The notes beneath the pieces were generated by a model that did no database searches, was not told where the DNA came from, and saw nothing but the letters and a program-made list of their open reading frames with translations. This document shows positions 34,917-44,929 of a stretch of DNA of 64,000 nucleotides, one piece after another. Origin of the DNA: Parvicella sp964387945 (GTDB lineage: Bacteria > Bacteroidota > Bacteroidia > Flavobacteriales_D > Parvicellaceae). The stretch spans positions 248,001-312,000 of the forward strand of contig CAYLYX010000001.1 of the NCBI GenBank assembly GCA_964387945.1, in the 5' to 3' direction. The number at the start of each line of letters is the position of its first letter. Within the stretch, counting starts at the first letter, position 1. A program made the translations under genes and the position numbers.

Positions 34917-37580
34917 GTGAAACGGTTACTTACCATATTATCCATTTGTGCACCCCTTTTAGCGGTCTTCGGATCTCATAACAGAGGAGGTGAAATCACC
35001 TATTTACACTTAGGAGGTAACACCTATGAGTTTACCATTACTACATGTACAGATGTGGGACCAGCAGCTCAAGCTGATCGAGATGAATTGTATATTAACT
35101 ACGGTGATGGTGTAATAGACACATTACCACGAGTACAGGAGGTTCCACAACCTTTTGATCATCAAAAAAACATCTACAAGGGAATTCACACTTTCTCGAG
35201 TGCGGGTACGTATACCATTTGCATGGAAGATCCAAATCGAAACAATGGCATTCTTAACATTAACGGCACTGGAAATCAACAATCGGGATGGGGAAGTTCT
35301 GATGCGATTATTTTCTCGCTCCAAACGCAATTGGTAATCAGTCCTTTCTTAGGCAACGCTAACAATTCGGTACAATTTGATGAATGTCCTTGCCCAGCTA
35401 TCGCTTGCGTAGGTGTTCCTTATTGCTACAATCCTCAAGCGGTAGATCCAGATGGAGATAGTCTCAGCTATGAGCTAGTAGCTCCTTTAGGAGGATCTTG
35501 CACACCGCTGGGCATTGGGAGTTCGTATGATTTTCCGCACGTATTGGGAGGTGGTTCAGCGAGCATGGACAACGAAACGGGCACTTACTGCTGGACATCT
35601 CCAGGAATGGTGGGAGAATATAACATTACTTTCAAAATTACCGAATGGAGAAATGGCTTTGTTGTAGGGTATGTTTATCGTGATATTCAGGTTACAGTTG
35701 ATGGAAATTGTAACAACGATCCACCCGTGATAGATGCTCCAGATGACGTCTGCGTAACAGCTGGAGATAACGTTAGCTTTAATGTAAGTGCCACAGACCC
35801 CGATGGTGATGTAATTTCTCTAACGGCTTCTGGCAATCCAATGTCGGTGAGTAGTAGCCCAGCTACATTTCCTTCTGTTAGTGGCTCTGGTAGCTTAACG
35901 GGCAATTTCAACTGGAACACCAACTGTAGTCATGTTAAACCAGGATCGTACCAAGTTCTTTTTGCTGTACAAGACAATGGAGACCCCGTGTTCAGTGATT
36001 ACGAAAGTGTTGACATTACCGTGCTACCTCCTGTAGTTACAGGTGTCACAGCTACTCCCTTTGGCAATGGTGTAGTCGTATCATGGACCCCTTCTTCGTG
36101 CAGTAATGCAGAAGGATACCACATTTATAGAACGACTAGTCCTTCTTTCTCCTTTGGCGATTGTTGCGATTTTCCTTCTCCCGAAGATGAAGGCTTCACG
36201 CTTGTAGGGAGCGTTTTTGGAGCTGCTACGAATACATTTACAGATAACACAAGTTTGACCCTTGGCATTAACTACTGCTATATTGTCACTGGATTTTACA
36301 GTATTAATCAAGTGGAAAGCTGTCCTTCAGACACCGCTTGCGCAAGTTTGAAGAAAGAAGTTCCTATCTTAACTCATGTTACCGTAAACGCTACAGACGC
36401 TGCGGCAGGAATTGACTCTGTAATGTGGTCGAAACCAACTGAATTGGACACCAATCAATACCCTGGTCCTTACTTTTATAAAGTTTATCACGGAACAACT
36501 ATCCAGAACATCAACACATTAATAGGCCAAACTGTAAGTAGCCCACTACTCTATCAAACAGATACTACCTTTACCGCTATGGGTCTGAACACCCAAGATT
36601 TTGACAATTTCTTCCGTGTTGAGTTGTTCTATAATCATTCAGGTAATGATAGCCTGGTCGGTTCGTCCAACTCTGGTGGAAGTGTATTTGTGACCACTGT
36701 GCCCAATGACAATGAGATTCTTTTGACTTGGGATGAGGACGTCCCATGGATCAACACAGATTACGAGATTTACCGTTCGCTAAACTTTGGTGGACCTTAT
36801 ACCCTAATTGGAACTTCAACGGTTAAAAGCTATCGAGATACTGGGCTAGTAAACGGTGTGAATTATTGCTACTACGTGAAAAGTATCGGATACTATTCAA
36901 ATGCGAGTATAATTAACCCTATTGAAAATCTAAGTCAGGTGGTTTGTGACTCACCGATTGATCTTACTCCTCCGTGCCCACCAGTCTTGAGCATTGAGGG
37001 CGATTGTGAAATTGGAGAGAACGTTCTAACGTGGAACAACCCAAACAACTCTTGTGCAGACGATGTGATGTCTTACAATGTTTATTTCACACCTGTGGAA
37101 GGAGATACGATGTTTTTGATTGCCAGTTTACCAAGTAATCAAGACACCACACTTACGCACAATTACGAGGGAAGTGTGGCGGGGTGCTATGTGGTTACGG
37201 CTATAGATTCTGTGCAATATGGAAACGAGAGTGATTCTAGCAATGTGGTTTGTTTTGACAATTGTCCAGAGTATGCCTTGCCAAACGTGTTTACACCTAA
37301 CGGAGATGGCAACAACGACCTTTTTCATCCGTTGATTCCTTACAAATATGTGGAAAGCATTGAACTGGAGATTTACAATCGTTGGGGACAAGTTGTTTTT
37401 AGCACGACTGACCCAGACATCAATTGGAATGGGAGACATCAAGAGAATAATGAACCCGTTTCGGATGGGGTCTATTATTACCTCTGCACGGTGAACACCA
37501 TTCGCTTAACGGGTATCGAGCCTGTCGTTCTTAGCGGCTTTATCCATGTCTTCGAGAATAACGGACAAACCGGCAATTAA
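34917..37580 (+). CDS. Secreted multidomain protein with type B (CHU_C) T9SS sorting domain
   Basis: An 887-residue secreted protein from GTG 34917 (KRLLTILSICAPLLAVFGSH leader). The N-terminal half has a region seen in 'gliding-associated' cargo (HNRGGEITYLHLGGNTYEFT, CQAVDPDGDSLSYELV-like calcium-style DxDxD segments) with an Ig/cadherin-like domain around 270-365. Two or three fibronectin type III-like domains follow (ILLTWDEDVPWINTDYEIYR, VNYCYYVKSIGYYS). The C-terminus is the CHU_C sorting domain (NVFTPNGDGNNDLFHPLIPY...IYNRWGQVVFSTTD). It should be exported by the type IX system. No PorP/SprF partner is adjacent, unlike the 24.9-28.5 kb adhesin. Confidence 0.9.
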   Translation: MKRLLTILSICAPLLAVFGSHNRGGEITYLHLGGNTYEFTITTCTDVGPAAQADRDELYINYGDGVIDTLPRVQEVPQPFDHQKNIYKGIHTFSSAGTYTICMEDPNRNNGILNINGTGNQQSGWGSSDAIIFSLQTQLVISPFLGNANNSVQFDECPCPAIACVGVPYCYNPQAVDPDGDSLSYELVAPLGGSCTPLGIGSSYDFPHVLGGGSASMDNETGTYCWTSPGMVGEYNITFKITEWRNGFVVGYVYRDIQVTVDGNCNNDPPVIDAPDDVCVTAGDNVSFNVSATDPDGDVISLTASGNPMSVSSSPATFPSVSGSGSLTGNFNWNTNCSHVKPGSYQVLFAVQDNGDPVFSDYESVDITVLPPVVTGVTATPFGNGVVVSWTPSSCSNAEGYHIYRTTSPSFSFGDCCDFPSPEDEGFTLVGSVFGAATNTFTDNTSLTLGINYCYIVTGFYSINQVESCPSDTACASLKKEVPILTHVTVNATDAAAGIDSVMWSKPTELDTNQYPGPYFYKVYHGTTIQNINTLIGQTVSSPLLYQTDTTFTAMGLNTQDFDNFFRVELFYNHSGNDSLVGSSNSGGSVFVTTVPNDNEILLTWDEDVPWINTDYEIYRSLNFGGPYTLIGTSTVKSYRDTGLVNGVNYCYYVKSIGYYSNASIINPIENLSQVVCDSPIDLTPPCPPVLSIEGDCEIGENVLTWNNPNNSCADDVMSYNVYFTPVEGDTMFLIASLPSNQDTTLTHNYEGSVAGCYVVTAIDSVQYGNESDSSNVVCFDNCPEYALPNVFTPNGDGNNDLFHPLIPYKYVESIELEIYNRWGQVVFSTTDPDINWNGRHQENNEPVSDGVYYYLCTVNTIRLTGIEPVVLSGFIHVFENNGQTGN

Positions 37581-37586
37581 GCCCTC

Positions 37587-38060
37587 TTACATGATATCTT
37601 TGAGATCAATTACTTGCTCAATATCTACAGGTACTTTCTTGGCTACACCATAGGCAGATCCTTTAACGTCCCCTTTTAAACGAACCGTTACGTTACCTTT
37701 TAACAAACCACCTAAAGAACCAATTGCAGCCTTAACTAACTCCTTGGGATCAGCTTTTAAAACCACAGCATAAACATCTTCTGTTCTTTTCTTCAACACT
37801 ATTTTCTCATCTAGCTCCGTTTTTCCGACAAACTTTTCGTTCACGTAAATGCTCATGATAGACTTCTTAACCTTAACGTTAAACTTGTTGGGGTTGTCCA
37901 CCTTCACGTCAATCTGAATTTTTACTTCTTTATCGTTGCGTTCAATGACACTCACATTCTGCACACCCTTGAACAGTATTTCTTCGTAATCGAAACAGCC
38001 TTGCAGAGAAATCATCATCCCCACAAGAAGAAAAACCTTAAAAAATCTAACCAAACTCAT
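37587..38060 (-). CDS. LEA type 2-family lipoprotein
   Basis: A 157-residue lipoprotein (leader to ISLQGC, Cys22). The mature part is one beta-sandwich of the LEA2/WHy type: VKIQIDVKVDNPNKFNVKVK contains the DxxxxNPN core, followed by MSIYVNEKFVGKTELDEKIV and VTVRLKGDVKGSAYGVAKKV. Such domains are associated with desiccation or membrane stress and in bacteria are usually envelope lipoproteins of unknown role. It follows the M20 dipeptidase gene by 3 bases and converges on the type B cargo gene at 37580. Confidence 0.85.
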   Translation of the reverse strand: MSLVRFFKVFLLVGMMISLQGCFDYEEILFKGVQNVSVIERNDKEVKIQIDVKVDNPNKFNVKVKKSIMSIYVNEKFVGKTELDEKIVLKKRTEDVYAVVLKADPKELVKAAIGSLGGLLKGNVTVRLKGDVKGSAYGVAKKVPVDIEQVIDLKDIM

Positions 38061-38063
38061 ACT

Positions 38064-39449
38064 TTACTTTTTTAGTTGAGCATAGTTCTCATAAAACAAA
38101 GGAATGGTCTCAATCCCTTTGAAATAATTGAACAACCCATAATGTTCATTAGGTGAATGAATCAAATCCGATGCCAAACCAAAACCAAACAGTACTGACT
38201 TGAGCCCAAGCACCTCTTCAAACAAAGCGATGATTGGAATACTTCCTCCACTCCTTTCAGGAATTGGCTTCTTACCAAAAGTGGTTTCCATGGCCATTGA
38301 TGCCGCTTGATAAGCCGCAAAATTAGTTGGAATCACAGCTCCTTGTCCACCGTGATGTGGGGTTACCTTCACCTTCACTGATTTCGGTGCAATGGCTTCG
38401 AAGTGCTTCTGAAACAAATCTGAAATCTCTTTCCAATCTTGATTTGGCACCAAACGCATAGAGATCTTTGCATATGCTTTACTAGGAAGAACCGTCTTTG
38501 CTCCTTCTCCAATATATCCTCCCCAAATTCCGTTGACATCAAGCGTTGGTCGAATCGATGTTCTTTCATTCGTTGTAAATCCTTCTTCCCCTCTTACTTC
38601 TTCCACGTCCAAGTCCTTCTTGTACGCATCCAAATCAAACGGAGCTCTTGCCATTTCGGCACGTTCAGCATCAGACACCTCCATTACCTTATCATAGAAC
38701 CCCGGAACGGTAATTTGGTTACGTTCGTTTTGCAAAGAAGCAATCATTTCACACAGAATATTAATCGGGTTGGCTACTGCGCCACCGTAAATCCCCGAGT
38801 GCAGGTCACGGTTTGGTCCTGTAACTTCCACTTCCATATAAGACAAACCTCGCAAACCAACTGTAATGGAAGGAACATCATTGGCAATAATAGATGTATC
38901 AGACACTAAAATAACGTCTGCCTTAAGTTTTTCTACGTTCTCCTTTACAAAGATTCCAAGATTGGTTGAGCCAACCTCTTCCTCTCCTTCAATCATAAAT
39001 TTTAGGTTACAAGGAAGTTTACCTTCTTTAATCATGTATTCAGTTGCTTTTACATGCATATAAACCTGACCTTTATCATCGCATGCTCCACGCGCAAACA
39101 CCGCCCCTTCTGGGTGTGTTGACGTTGTTTTAACCACTGGATCGAACGGATCTGAATCCCACAATTCTAATGGATCAGCTGGTTGAACATCGTAGTGTCC
39201 ATAAACCAAAACCGTTGGAAGGTTTTCATCAACAATATGTTCTCCATAGACGATCGGATGACCTTTTGTCTCACACACCTCCACGTGCTGCACTCCTGCC
39301 TCTAACAAGCTTTTCTTTACAAATTCTGCGCAAGTCTTCACATCACCAGCGTAAGCGGGATCAGCACTTACAGACTTTATCTTCAAAAACTCTTTCAACT
39401 CCGCGATCAAACGCTCCTGATTTCCTTCCACAAAATTCTTACTCGTCAT
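38064..39449 (-). CDS. M20-family dipeptidase
   Basis: A 461-residue zinc peptidase. Metal ligands are visible in VLVYGHYDVQPADPLELWDS (His), FARGACDDKGQVYMHVKA (bridging Asp), FMIEGEEEVGSTNLG (catalytic Glu and ligand Glu), and LIHSPNEHYGLFN (His). The split lid domain sits at about 205-310 (VGLRGLSYMEVEVTGPNRDL HSGIYGG region). This is the dipeptidase/CNDP-like branch that cleaves non-alpha or alpha dipeptides in the cytosol. Probably cotranscribed with the LEA2 lipoprotein gene. Confidence 0.93.
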   Translation of the reverse strand: MTSKNFVEGNQERLIAELKEFLKIKSVSADPAYAGDVKTCAEFVKKSLLEAGVQHVEVCETKGHPIVYGEHIVDENLPTVLVYGHYDVQPADPLELWDSDPFDPVVKTTSTHPEGAVFARGACDDKGQVYMHVKATEYMIKEGKLPCNLKFMIEGEEEVGSTNLGIFVKENVEKLKADVILVSDTSIIANDVPSITVGLRGLSYMEVEVTGPNRDLHSGIYGGAVANPINILCEMIASLQNERNQITVPGFYDKVMEVSDAERAEMARAPFDLDAYKKDLDVEEVRGEEGFTTNERTSIRPTLDVNGIWGGYIGEGAKTVLPSKAYAKISMRLVPNQDWKEISDLFQKHFEAIAPKSVKVKVTPHHGGQGAVIPTNFAAYQAASMAMETTFGKKPIPERSGGSIPIIALFEEVLGLKSVLFGFGLASDLIHSPNEHYGLFNYFKGIETIPLFYENYAQLKK

Positions 39450-39471
39450 ATTGTTATATTTGCAACCATTT

Positions 39472-39491
39472 TTCTGACAATATCGTCAGAA
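39472..39491. promoter_or_regulatory. Perfect 7-bp dyad between divergent genes
   Basis: TTCTGAC-AATATC-GTCAGAA lies in the 75-base gap between the M20 dipeptidase (minus) and the type B secreted protein (plus). A TATATTTG box at 39455-39462 (+ strand, TAnnTTTG form) would start transcription just ahead of it, so the dyad would fall in the transcript's first bases: either an operator or a 5' hairpin. Confidence 0.4.
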
Positions 39492-39524
39492 TACAAAGTT
39501 ATCATTTTAAAGTAGTTTAATATT

Positions 39525-41255
39525 ATGAACCAGTTTCTTAAATCAACCCTTGTTTTAGTAGCCTCTACGTCAATGTGCATAGCAAGCTATGGTCAGGTAG
39601 TTGTGTCTAACACGCAGAACGTAGAATGGTACATTCAGAATGTTTTGGCAGGTCAGGGTGTAAACATTACGAACGTAGAGTTTAATGGTGGGCCCGCGAA
39701 TGTTCAAAATGAACAGGTAGGAGAATTTTCTGATGCTACGCTCTCCATTGGTCTTGGTGAAGGTCTAATTCTTGGTTCGGGAGATGTAACTATGGCTCAA
39801 CAACCCAATACAGGAACAGGATCAAGTTTGGGAGGATCAGGAACCACTGGTTCAGATACCGACTTAGCCTCCATTACACCCAATCAAATCTGGGATGAAT
39901 GTGTCGTTGAATTCGACTTTGTACCCGTTGGAGATTCCATTAGTTTTAGCTATGTTTTTGCATCCGAAGAGTATCCAGAATACGTGTGTGGTAGTGTAAA
40001 TGATGCTTTTGGTTTCTTTCTTTCCGGAACGAATCCGGCAGGTGGTCTATATAACGCTCAGAACTTAGCGCTTATTCCTGATCCAAATAATCCAAATGTC
40101 TACACCACGACTCCTGTTTCGATTAACACGGTAAACCCAGGAGTTGCAGGTTCTTCGGGTACACCAAGTAATTGTTCTGGTATTGACCCGAGCTGGGCAA
40201 CATACAATGTTTTTTATGCTGGCAACAATACTTCTACCAGCTATGAATATGATGGTAACACCGTAGTTTTAACGTGTAGAGCAGCGGTAGTCTGTAATGA
40301 AACCTATCATATCAAGTTGGCGATAGGAGATGGTGGTGACGCTGCCTTTGACTCCGGAGTTTTCTTGGAGGGAGGGAGTTTTACTTCTGTAGGTGTGGAT
40401 GTAAATGCCGGAATTTTGAACGGAGACACAGCCCTCTATGAAGGGTGTAACTCTGCTTTTTTCGCTTTCACAAGGCCGGATACCACTCAAGATTTTACTG
40501 TTCATTTTGAGATGAGTGGAACTGCACTCAATGGCTTTGATTATGTGGAAGTGCCAGACAGCCTTGCCTTGCCTGCTGGTGTCTATTCGGATACCATTTT
40601 TATCAACCCTTACGTGGACGGAATTGATGAGCCCGCTGAAACGGTTGAAATGTTGATCATTTATGAGACATGTAGCGGACAGTTTGATACCATATCGGCT
40701 GAACTAACGATTTCGGATTACGACCCCTTGGTTGTTGAATTGCCTGATAGTCTCAATGTCTGTTTGGAAAATGTTGCGCTAGATGCTACGACCTCTGGAG
40801 GACTTCCTCCTGTTTCTTATGCATGGAACACGGGAGCCACCTCAACGTCCATTACTGTTTTTGCCGAAGAAACAATGGATTATATTTTTACTGCTTCAGA
40901 CGAATGTGGTTCTCCAGCTTCAGATACAGTAACCGTCTGGGTGCAATGCCCTGTCGTTCCACCGAATGTTTTTACACCCAATGGAGATGGTCAAAACGAA
41001 ACGTTCATTGTTCAGTTCCTAGACGGCTATGAAAGTTCTAAGCTCACCGTTTACAACAGATGGGGTAAAATTGTTTATGAAAATGAAGATTACCAAAACG
41101 ATTGGGACGGCACGCATTACAAGTCTGGAAATGATTTGGCGAGTGGTGTATACTACTACATCGTGGAACCGAATTCGCGCAAATACTTGTACAACGACAA
41201 CAAAGACGAGAGTCTTCAGACCCACGTTACGGGGTATGTACATATCATGAGATAA
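39525..41255 (+). CDS. Choice-of-anchor L / Calx-beta secreted protein with type B (CHU_C) T9SS sorting domain
   Basis: A 576-residue secreted protein, signal peptide to ASYGQ. Residues about 25-280 form the choice-of-anchor L domain: ISFSYVFASEEYPEYVCGSV then NDAFGFFLSGTNPAGG and IKLAIGDGGDAAFDSGVFLE. Residues about 310-400 resemble a Calx-beta domain (GTALNGFDYVEVPDSLALPA, ETVEMLIIYETCSG). A SprB-like repeat follows (GGLPPVSYAWNTGATSTSIT), and the CHU_C domain ends it (NVFTPNGDGQNETFIVQFLD...YNRWGKIVYENED). The protein is predicted to be exported by the type IX system and displayed at the surface; ligand unknown. Confidence 0.92.
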   Translation: MNQFLKSTLVLVASTSMCIASYGQVVVSNTQNVEWYIQNVLAGQGVNITNVEFNGGPANVQNEQVGEFSDATLSIGLGEGLILGSGDVTMAQQPNTGTGSSLGGSGTTGSDTDLASITPNQIWDECVVEFDFVPVGDSISFSYVFASEEYPEYVCGSVNDAFGFFLSGTNPAGGLYNAQNLALIPDPNNPNVYTTTPVSINTVNPGVAGSSGTPSNCSGIDPSWATYNVFYAGNNTSTSYEYDGNTVVLTCRAAVVCNETYHIKLAIGDGGDAAFDSGVFLEGGSFTSVGVDVNAGILNGDTALYEGCNSAFFAFTRPDTTQDFTVHFEMSGTALNGFDYVEVPDSLALPAGVYSDTIFINPYVDGIDEPAETVEMLIIYETCSGQFDTISAELTISDYDPLVVELPDSLNVCLENVALDATTSGGLPPVSYAWNTGATSTSITVFAEETMDYIFTASDECGSPASDTVTVWVQCPVVPPNVFTPNGDGQNETFIVQFLDGYESSKLTVYNRWGKIVYENEDYQNDWDGTHYKSGNDLASGVYYYIVEPNSRKYLYNDNKDESLQTHVTGYVHIMR

Positions 41256-41279
41256 TCGTATTTTTTTCGGGTAAATCCT

Positions 41280-41287
41280 TACTTTTG
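41280..41287 (+). promoter_or_regulatory. Promoter -7 element for gltX
   Basis: TACTTTTG matches TAnnTTTG and lies 43 bases before the gltX start, with a T-rich stretch 15-20 bases upstream in place of a clear TTTG. Confidence 0.4.
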
Positions 41288-41329
41288 CAAACTGATTAAT
41301 GAGATGGCTTACCATCCAACGGTTTTATT

Positions 41330-42862
41330 ATGGAAAGAAAAGTTAGAGTAAGATTTGCACCTAGTCCCACTGGACCGCTTCACATGGGAGGCGTAAGAAC
41401 AGCCCTGTATAACTATCTATTTGCAAAAAAACATGGGGGTGATTTCATCCTTCGAATAGAAGATACGGACCAAACTAGATTTGTTCCAGGAGCTGAAGGT
41501 TACATTATTGAAGCGCTAAATTGGTGCGGAATTATGCCTAACGAAGGACAAGGAATCGGAGGAGATTATGGACCTTATAGACAATCAGAAAGAAAGGAAG
41601 CTGATATTTACAGACCCTATGCCATGCAGTTGGTAGAAAGTGGACATGCTTATTACGCCTTTGATACATCAGAAGATTTAACTGAGATGCGAGAAATGGC
41701 AAAACAGGCAAAAATGCCTAACTGGCAATACAATAGCATTACCAGAGGATCAATGAAAAACTCGATTTCGCTTTCGGAGGATGAAGTAAAAGCAAAACTT
41801 GACGCAGGCGAACCCTATACGATAAGAATTAAAATGCCAAGAAACGAAGATGTTCGTTTTCATGACGTGATTCGTGGATGGGTTACAGTAAACACGAATA
41901 ACTTAGATGACAAAGTCATCTTCAAGTCAGACGGAATGCCCACATATCATTTGGCCAATATTGTAGACGACCACTTGATGGAAATTTCGCATGTTATTCG
42001 AGGTGAAGAATGGTTGCCATCTGCTCCCTTACACGTTTTGCTTTACAGATATTTAGGATGGGAAGATACTATGCCGCTGTTTGCACACTTACCATTGCTT
42101 CTGAAACCCGATGGAAATGGCAAATTAAGTAAACGAGATGGTGATCGATTGGGATTCCCTGTGTTTCCACTTGAATGGAAAGATCCTTCTTCTGGTGAAG
42201 TTTCTTCCGGTTATAGAGAGAAAGGATATTTTGCAGATAGCTTTATCAACATGCTCGCTTTTCTGGGCTGGAACCCAGGCACACCTCAAGAAATCTTCTC
42301 ATTGGAAGAGTTGGTAGAAGCTTTTACCCTCGAAAGAGTAAGCAAGAGTGGAGCAAAATTTGACCCTGACAAAACGAAATGGTTTAACCAACACTACTTG
42401 CGAGCAAAGAGCAATGAAGAATTGGCGCAATTGCTTTCTGAGAAGATTGAAGGAGATTACTCCATCGAATTTCTAGCCGGTGTTGCAGAGATGATGAAAG
42501 AACGTGCTTCTTTTGTGGACGAAATGCTGGAAGGAACGTACTTTTTTGAAAAACCTGCGGTGTTTGATGAAAAGACCGTGCGAAAAAAGTGGAAAGAGCA
42601 GACTCCAGAGATTATGCGAGAACTGATCACCACATACGAAGGTGTAGACGATTGGACGGCTGAAAACCTTGAAGCGGTATTTAAAGAGTTTCTTGGTACT
42701 AAAGAACTTGGAATGGGAGCTGTGTTACCCAATTTCCGTGTGATTGTTACGGGAATGGGAATGGGGCCAAGTATGTTTGCGATTTCTGAGCTTCTAGGCA
42801 AAGAAGAGACACTTGAAAGAATGAGAGTGGGAATTAGTAAAATACAACAGGTCAACGTATAA
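41330..42862 (+). CDS. gltX: Glutamyl-tRNA synthetase
   Basis: A 510-residue class I synthetase. RFAPSPTGPLHMGGVRTALY contains the HIGH-type motif (as HMGG) near residue 15, and LKPDGNGKLSKRDGDRLGFP carries the KMSKS-type motif (KLSKR) near residue 265. YRQSERKEADIYRPYA and VDDHLMEISHVIRGEEWL are catalytic-core segments; the C-terminal helical anticodon-binding part follows. It charges tRNA(Glu), and possibly tRNA(Gln) for the GatCAB route whose GatA is encoded at 13.1-14.5 kb. Monocistronic, with its own promoter. Confidence 0.97.
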   Translation: MERKVRVRFAPSPTGPLHMGGVRTALYNYLFAKKHGGDFILRIEDTDQTRFVPGAEGYIIEALNWCGIMPNEGQGIGGDYGPYRQSERKEADIYRPYAMQLVESGHAYYAFDTSEDLTEMREMAKQAKMPNWQYNSITRGSMKNSISLSEDEVKAKLDAGEPYTIRIKMPRNEDVRFHDVIRGWVTVNTNNLDDKVIFKSDGMPTYHLANIVDDHLMEISHVIRGEEWLPSAPLHVLLYRYLGWEDTMPLFAHLPLLLKPDGNGKLSKRDGDRLGFPVFPLEWKDPSSGEVSSGYREKGYFADSFINMLAFLGWNPGTPQEIFSLEELVEAFTLERVSKSGAKFDPDKTKWFNQHYLRAKSNEELAQLLSEKIEGDYSIEFLAGVAEMMKERASFVDEMLEGTYFFEKPAVFDEKTVRKKWKEQTPEIMRELITTYEGVDDWTAENLEAVFKEFLGTKELGMGAVLPNFRVIVTGMGMGPSMFAISELLGKEETLERMRVGISKIQQVNV

Positions 42863-42920
42863 TCGTTCAAATACGGAGATTTACGTAGTTTTCTGAACAG
42901 CGTTTACCTATATTTACGGC

Positions 42921-44105
42921 ATGAAATTACTACCATTTTTAATTGCCATTTTGGGTATTCTTACCTGTTATGCACAAAAGAACTGCCACCCAGCATTAGA
43001 TCAGTTCAAGAATGATTCGATTGATAAATATCCATTCATTCTCCAAACCGCTAGTGGAGTTGTCTTCTCCAACCTAAAAAATCAATTTCTGTTGGACAGA
43101 AATGACCAATGGAATGAACTAACAGCTGAAAACACTCCATTTATTCAAGTTGAAGGCAGTGTATACACTTTGAATCTATCGGTTTACAAAAAACATGTAT
43201 TAGTAACATCTTTTGTAGACATTGCGGATCAACCGATATTCGGTTTGGAAAATGGAGCACGAGTTGTAGATGAGAATGGAACTCCCATCTATGAGGACGG
43301 GGGCTATGATCAAGAAAGTGGAGTATGGAACTTTGAAACAAAAAGCTGGTTAATTGAACCTAAAAATCTCTCGGTTGAATTTACGAATAAACAATTCATC
43401 ACAAAGAAAGTAGTTCCAAATCCAACGAATAAGTACAACTTCTTTTTGACAAAAGGAGATCTTCTTATCGAGGCTGGCGAACTTCAAGAAGCACAAAACA
43501 TGTATGATAAGGCGCATGATATTTCCCCCGACAAATACGAAACTACAGACGCCCGTCAACTGCATTTGGACAGCCTACAGAAAGCTTCACTTCAAGCAGA
43601 AAAGATTCTTCAACTTGTCAAATATCTAGGAGCCATAGAAAAGACAGCTCTCGATGGAAACTATGACAAATGCAGACAGCTAATTGACAAAGGAAAAAAC
43701 TTATTCAATTCTCCCGATGAGTTAGTGAAAATAGAAAGCTTGATAAATGATCTTCAAACTGACAGCAGCGATCAAAAGATAAAGAATGAAATCTTGGAAC
43801 TTCGATACACTACATTAATCCTTCTTGGGGATTCCTTTGCCTCCTTGAAAGCATACGAGAAAGCAATAAAGCACTATACAAATGCTAAGGAGATCATTCC
43901 AGATAGAGAAGAAGCATATTCTAAAATAGATAACTGCAAAAAATCACTGGACCTGCATTATGACAAGTACAACAAATTCTTAAATGACCACCATCATTAC
44001 AATATAGAAATAAACACCTACAGTATAAGCGGAAAACTGCTTAATACTGAAACAGTGGTAGGCAAAAGAGAAGTAAAAGAACATATCCAGAGTATATTTG
44101 AATAA
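42921..44105 (+). CDS. Exported TPR-like protein, unknown function
   Basis: A 394-residue protein with signal peptide (FLIAILGILTCYAQ; the Cys could be a lipobox). The N-terminal part (to about 170) is a beta-rich domain with a carboxypeptidase-like start (DENGTPIYEDGGYDQESGVW). The C-terminal part has two TPR-like helical hairpins (LIEAGELQEAQNMYDKAHDI, KAYEKAIKHYTNAKEIIPDR). No family name can be given. It follows gltX by 58 bases in the same direction and converges on the RNase H gene. Confidence 0.65.
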   Translation: MKLLPFLIAILGILTCYAQKNCHPALDQFKNDSIDKYPFILQTASGVVFSNLKNQFLLDRNDQWNELTAENTPFIQVEGSVYTLNLSVYKKHVLVTSFVDIADQPIFGLENGARVVDENGTPIYEDGGYDQESGVWNFETKSWLIEPKNLSVEFTNKQFITKKVVPNPTNKYNFFLTKGDLLIEAGELQEAQNMYDKAHDISPDKYETTDARQLHLDSLQKASLQAEKILQLVKYLGAIEKTALDGNYDKCRQLIDKGKNLFNSPDELVKIESLINDLQTDSSDQKIKNEILELRYTTLILLGDSFASLKAYEKAIKHYTNAKEIIPDREEAYSKIDNCKKSLDLHYDKYNKFLNDHHHYNIEINTYSISGKLLNTETVVGKREVKEHIQSIFE

Positions 44106-44110
44106 AACAA

Positions 44111-44929
44111 CTACTTCCTACCAAAATCTGCTGGGATTTCTCCCCAAACCTTAGTTTCCCATTTCAGAATCGGATTCTTGTATGTGTTCTTTTGAAGCCA
44201 TGCCTCTGCACGACTGATCAAGTCTTTTAATTCGGTAGATCCTACAGATTTTGTTCTGCATTTTTTCGCCTTTACCCAACCCATGGCAATTCTTGAGTCG
44301 GAATAAATCGGTAATTGATGCATCTTTTCGTCTTTGTGATTCTTTAACCAAGCCAATCCATGCACCAAACCTAAAAACTCACCGATATTATTTGACCCAC
44401 CCGGATAAGGCCCTTTCTTAAAAATCACTTGATCCTTATCAAAAGTCCACACACCATGGTACTCCATAATGCCTGTCATTTCATTACAGGCAGCATCTAC
44501 GGAGAGACTCAACTCAATTGGTTGTCCGATTCGGTCAATTTCAGCTTGAGAAAGGTCTTTTGTCTTTCTAAAATCTTTGCCTTTGTAGTTTTCAGGACCT
44601 TCTTGCAATGCTCGTTCTGCCAACACCCTGCTTCCAAAAGTCTTTAAGTGATCCATCGACAAGCCCTTCAGTGCTTTTTTAGCTTCATCCCAATCTGTGT
44701 AGATCGTAGAGTTGGGACCATCCCAAACGACATAGTATCTTGCTTTCTTTTCTTTTGGCGTAGATTTCACGGACGAAGGGTCGGCTAACGCTCGATTCGC
44801 TTCTTCTAGCGATGGAAAGGATTTATATTTTGCTCCAGGGAAACCACTTATGAGTCGCTTCACTTCGTCCCAAGAAGTAAAAACTCCTGTCTTCTTCCCT
44901 TTCCATATGACGTAGTACTTCTTAGCCAA
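44111..44929 (-). CDS. Ribonuclease H with two N-terminal hybrid-binding domains
   Basis: A 272-residue protein. Two copies of the RNase H1 N-terminal hybrid-binding fold occur in tandem: KYYVIWKGKKTGVFTSWDEV (residues 3-50) and RYYVVWDGPNSTIYTDWDEA (residues 64-110). The catalytic domain (about 135-272) has SLSVDAACNEMTGIMEYHGV (Asp), NNIGEFLGLVHGLAWL (Glu) and LPIYSDSRIAMGWVKAK (Asp), the DED core. It removes RNA from RNA-DNA hybrids. Bacterial RNases H1 with one such domain are common; two are unusual. It is followed by the marC gene with no gap (44930). Confidence 0.92.
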   Translation of the reverse strand: MAKKYYVIWKGKKTGVFTSWDEVKRLISGFPGAKYKSFPSLEEANRALADPSSVKSTPKEKKARYYVVWDGPNSTIYTDWDEAKKALKGLSMDHLKTFGSRVLAERALQEGPENYKGKDFRKTKDLSQAEIDRIGQPIELSLSVDAACNEMTGIMEYHGVWTFDKDQVIFKKGPYPGGSNNIGEFLGLVHGLAWLKNHKDEKMHQLPIYSDSRIAMGWVKAKKCRTKSVGSTELKDLISRAEAWLQKNTYKNPILKWETKVWGEIPADFGRK

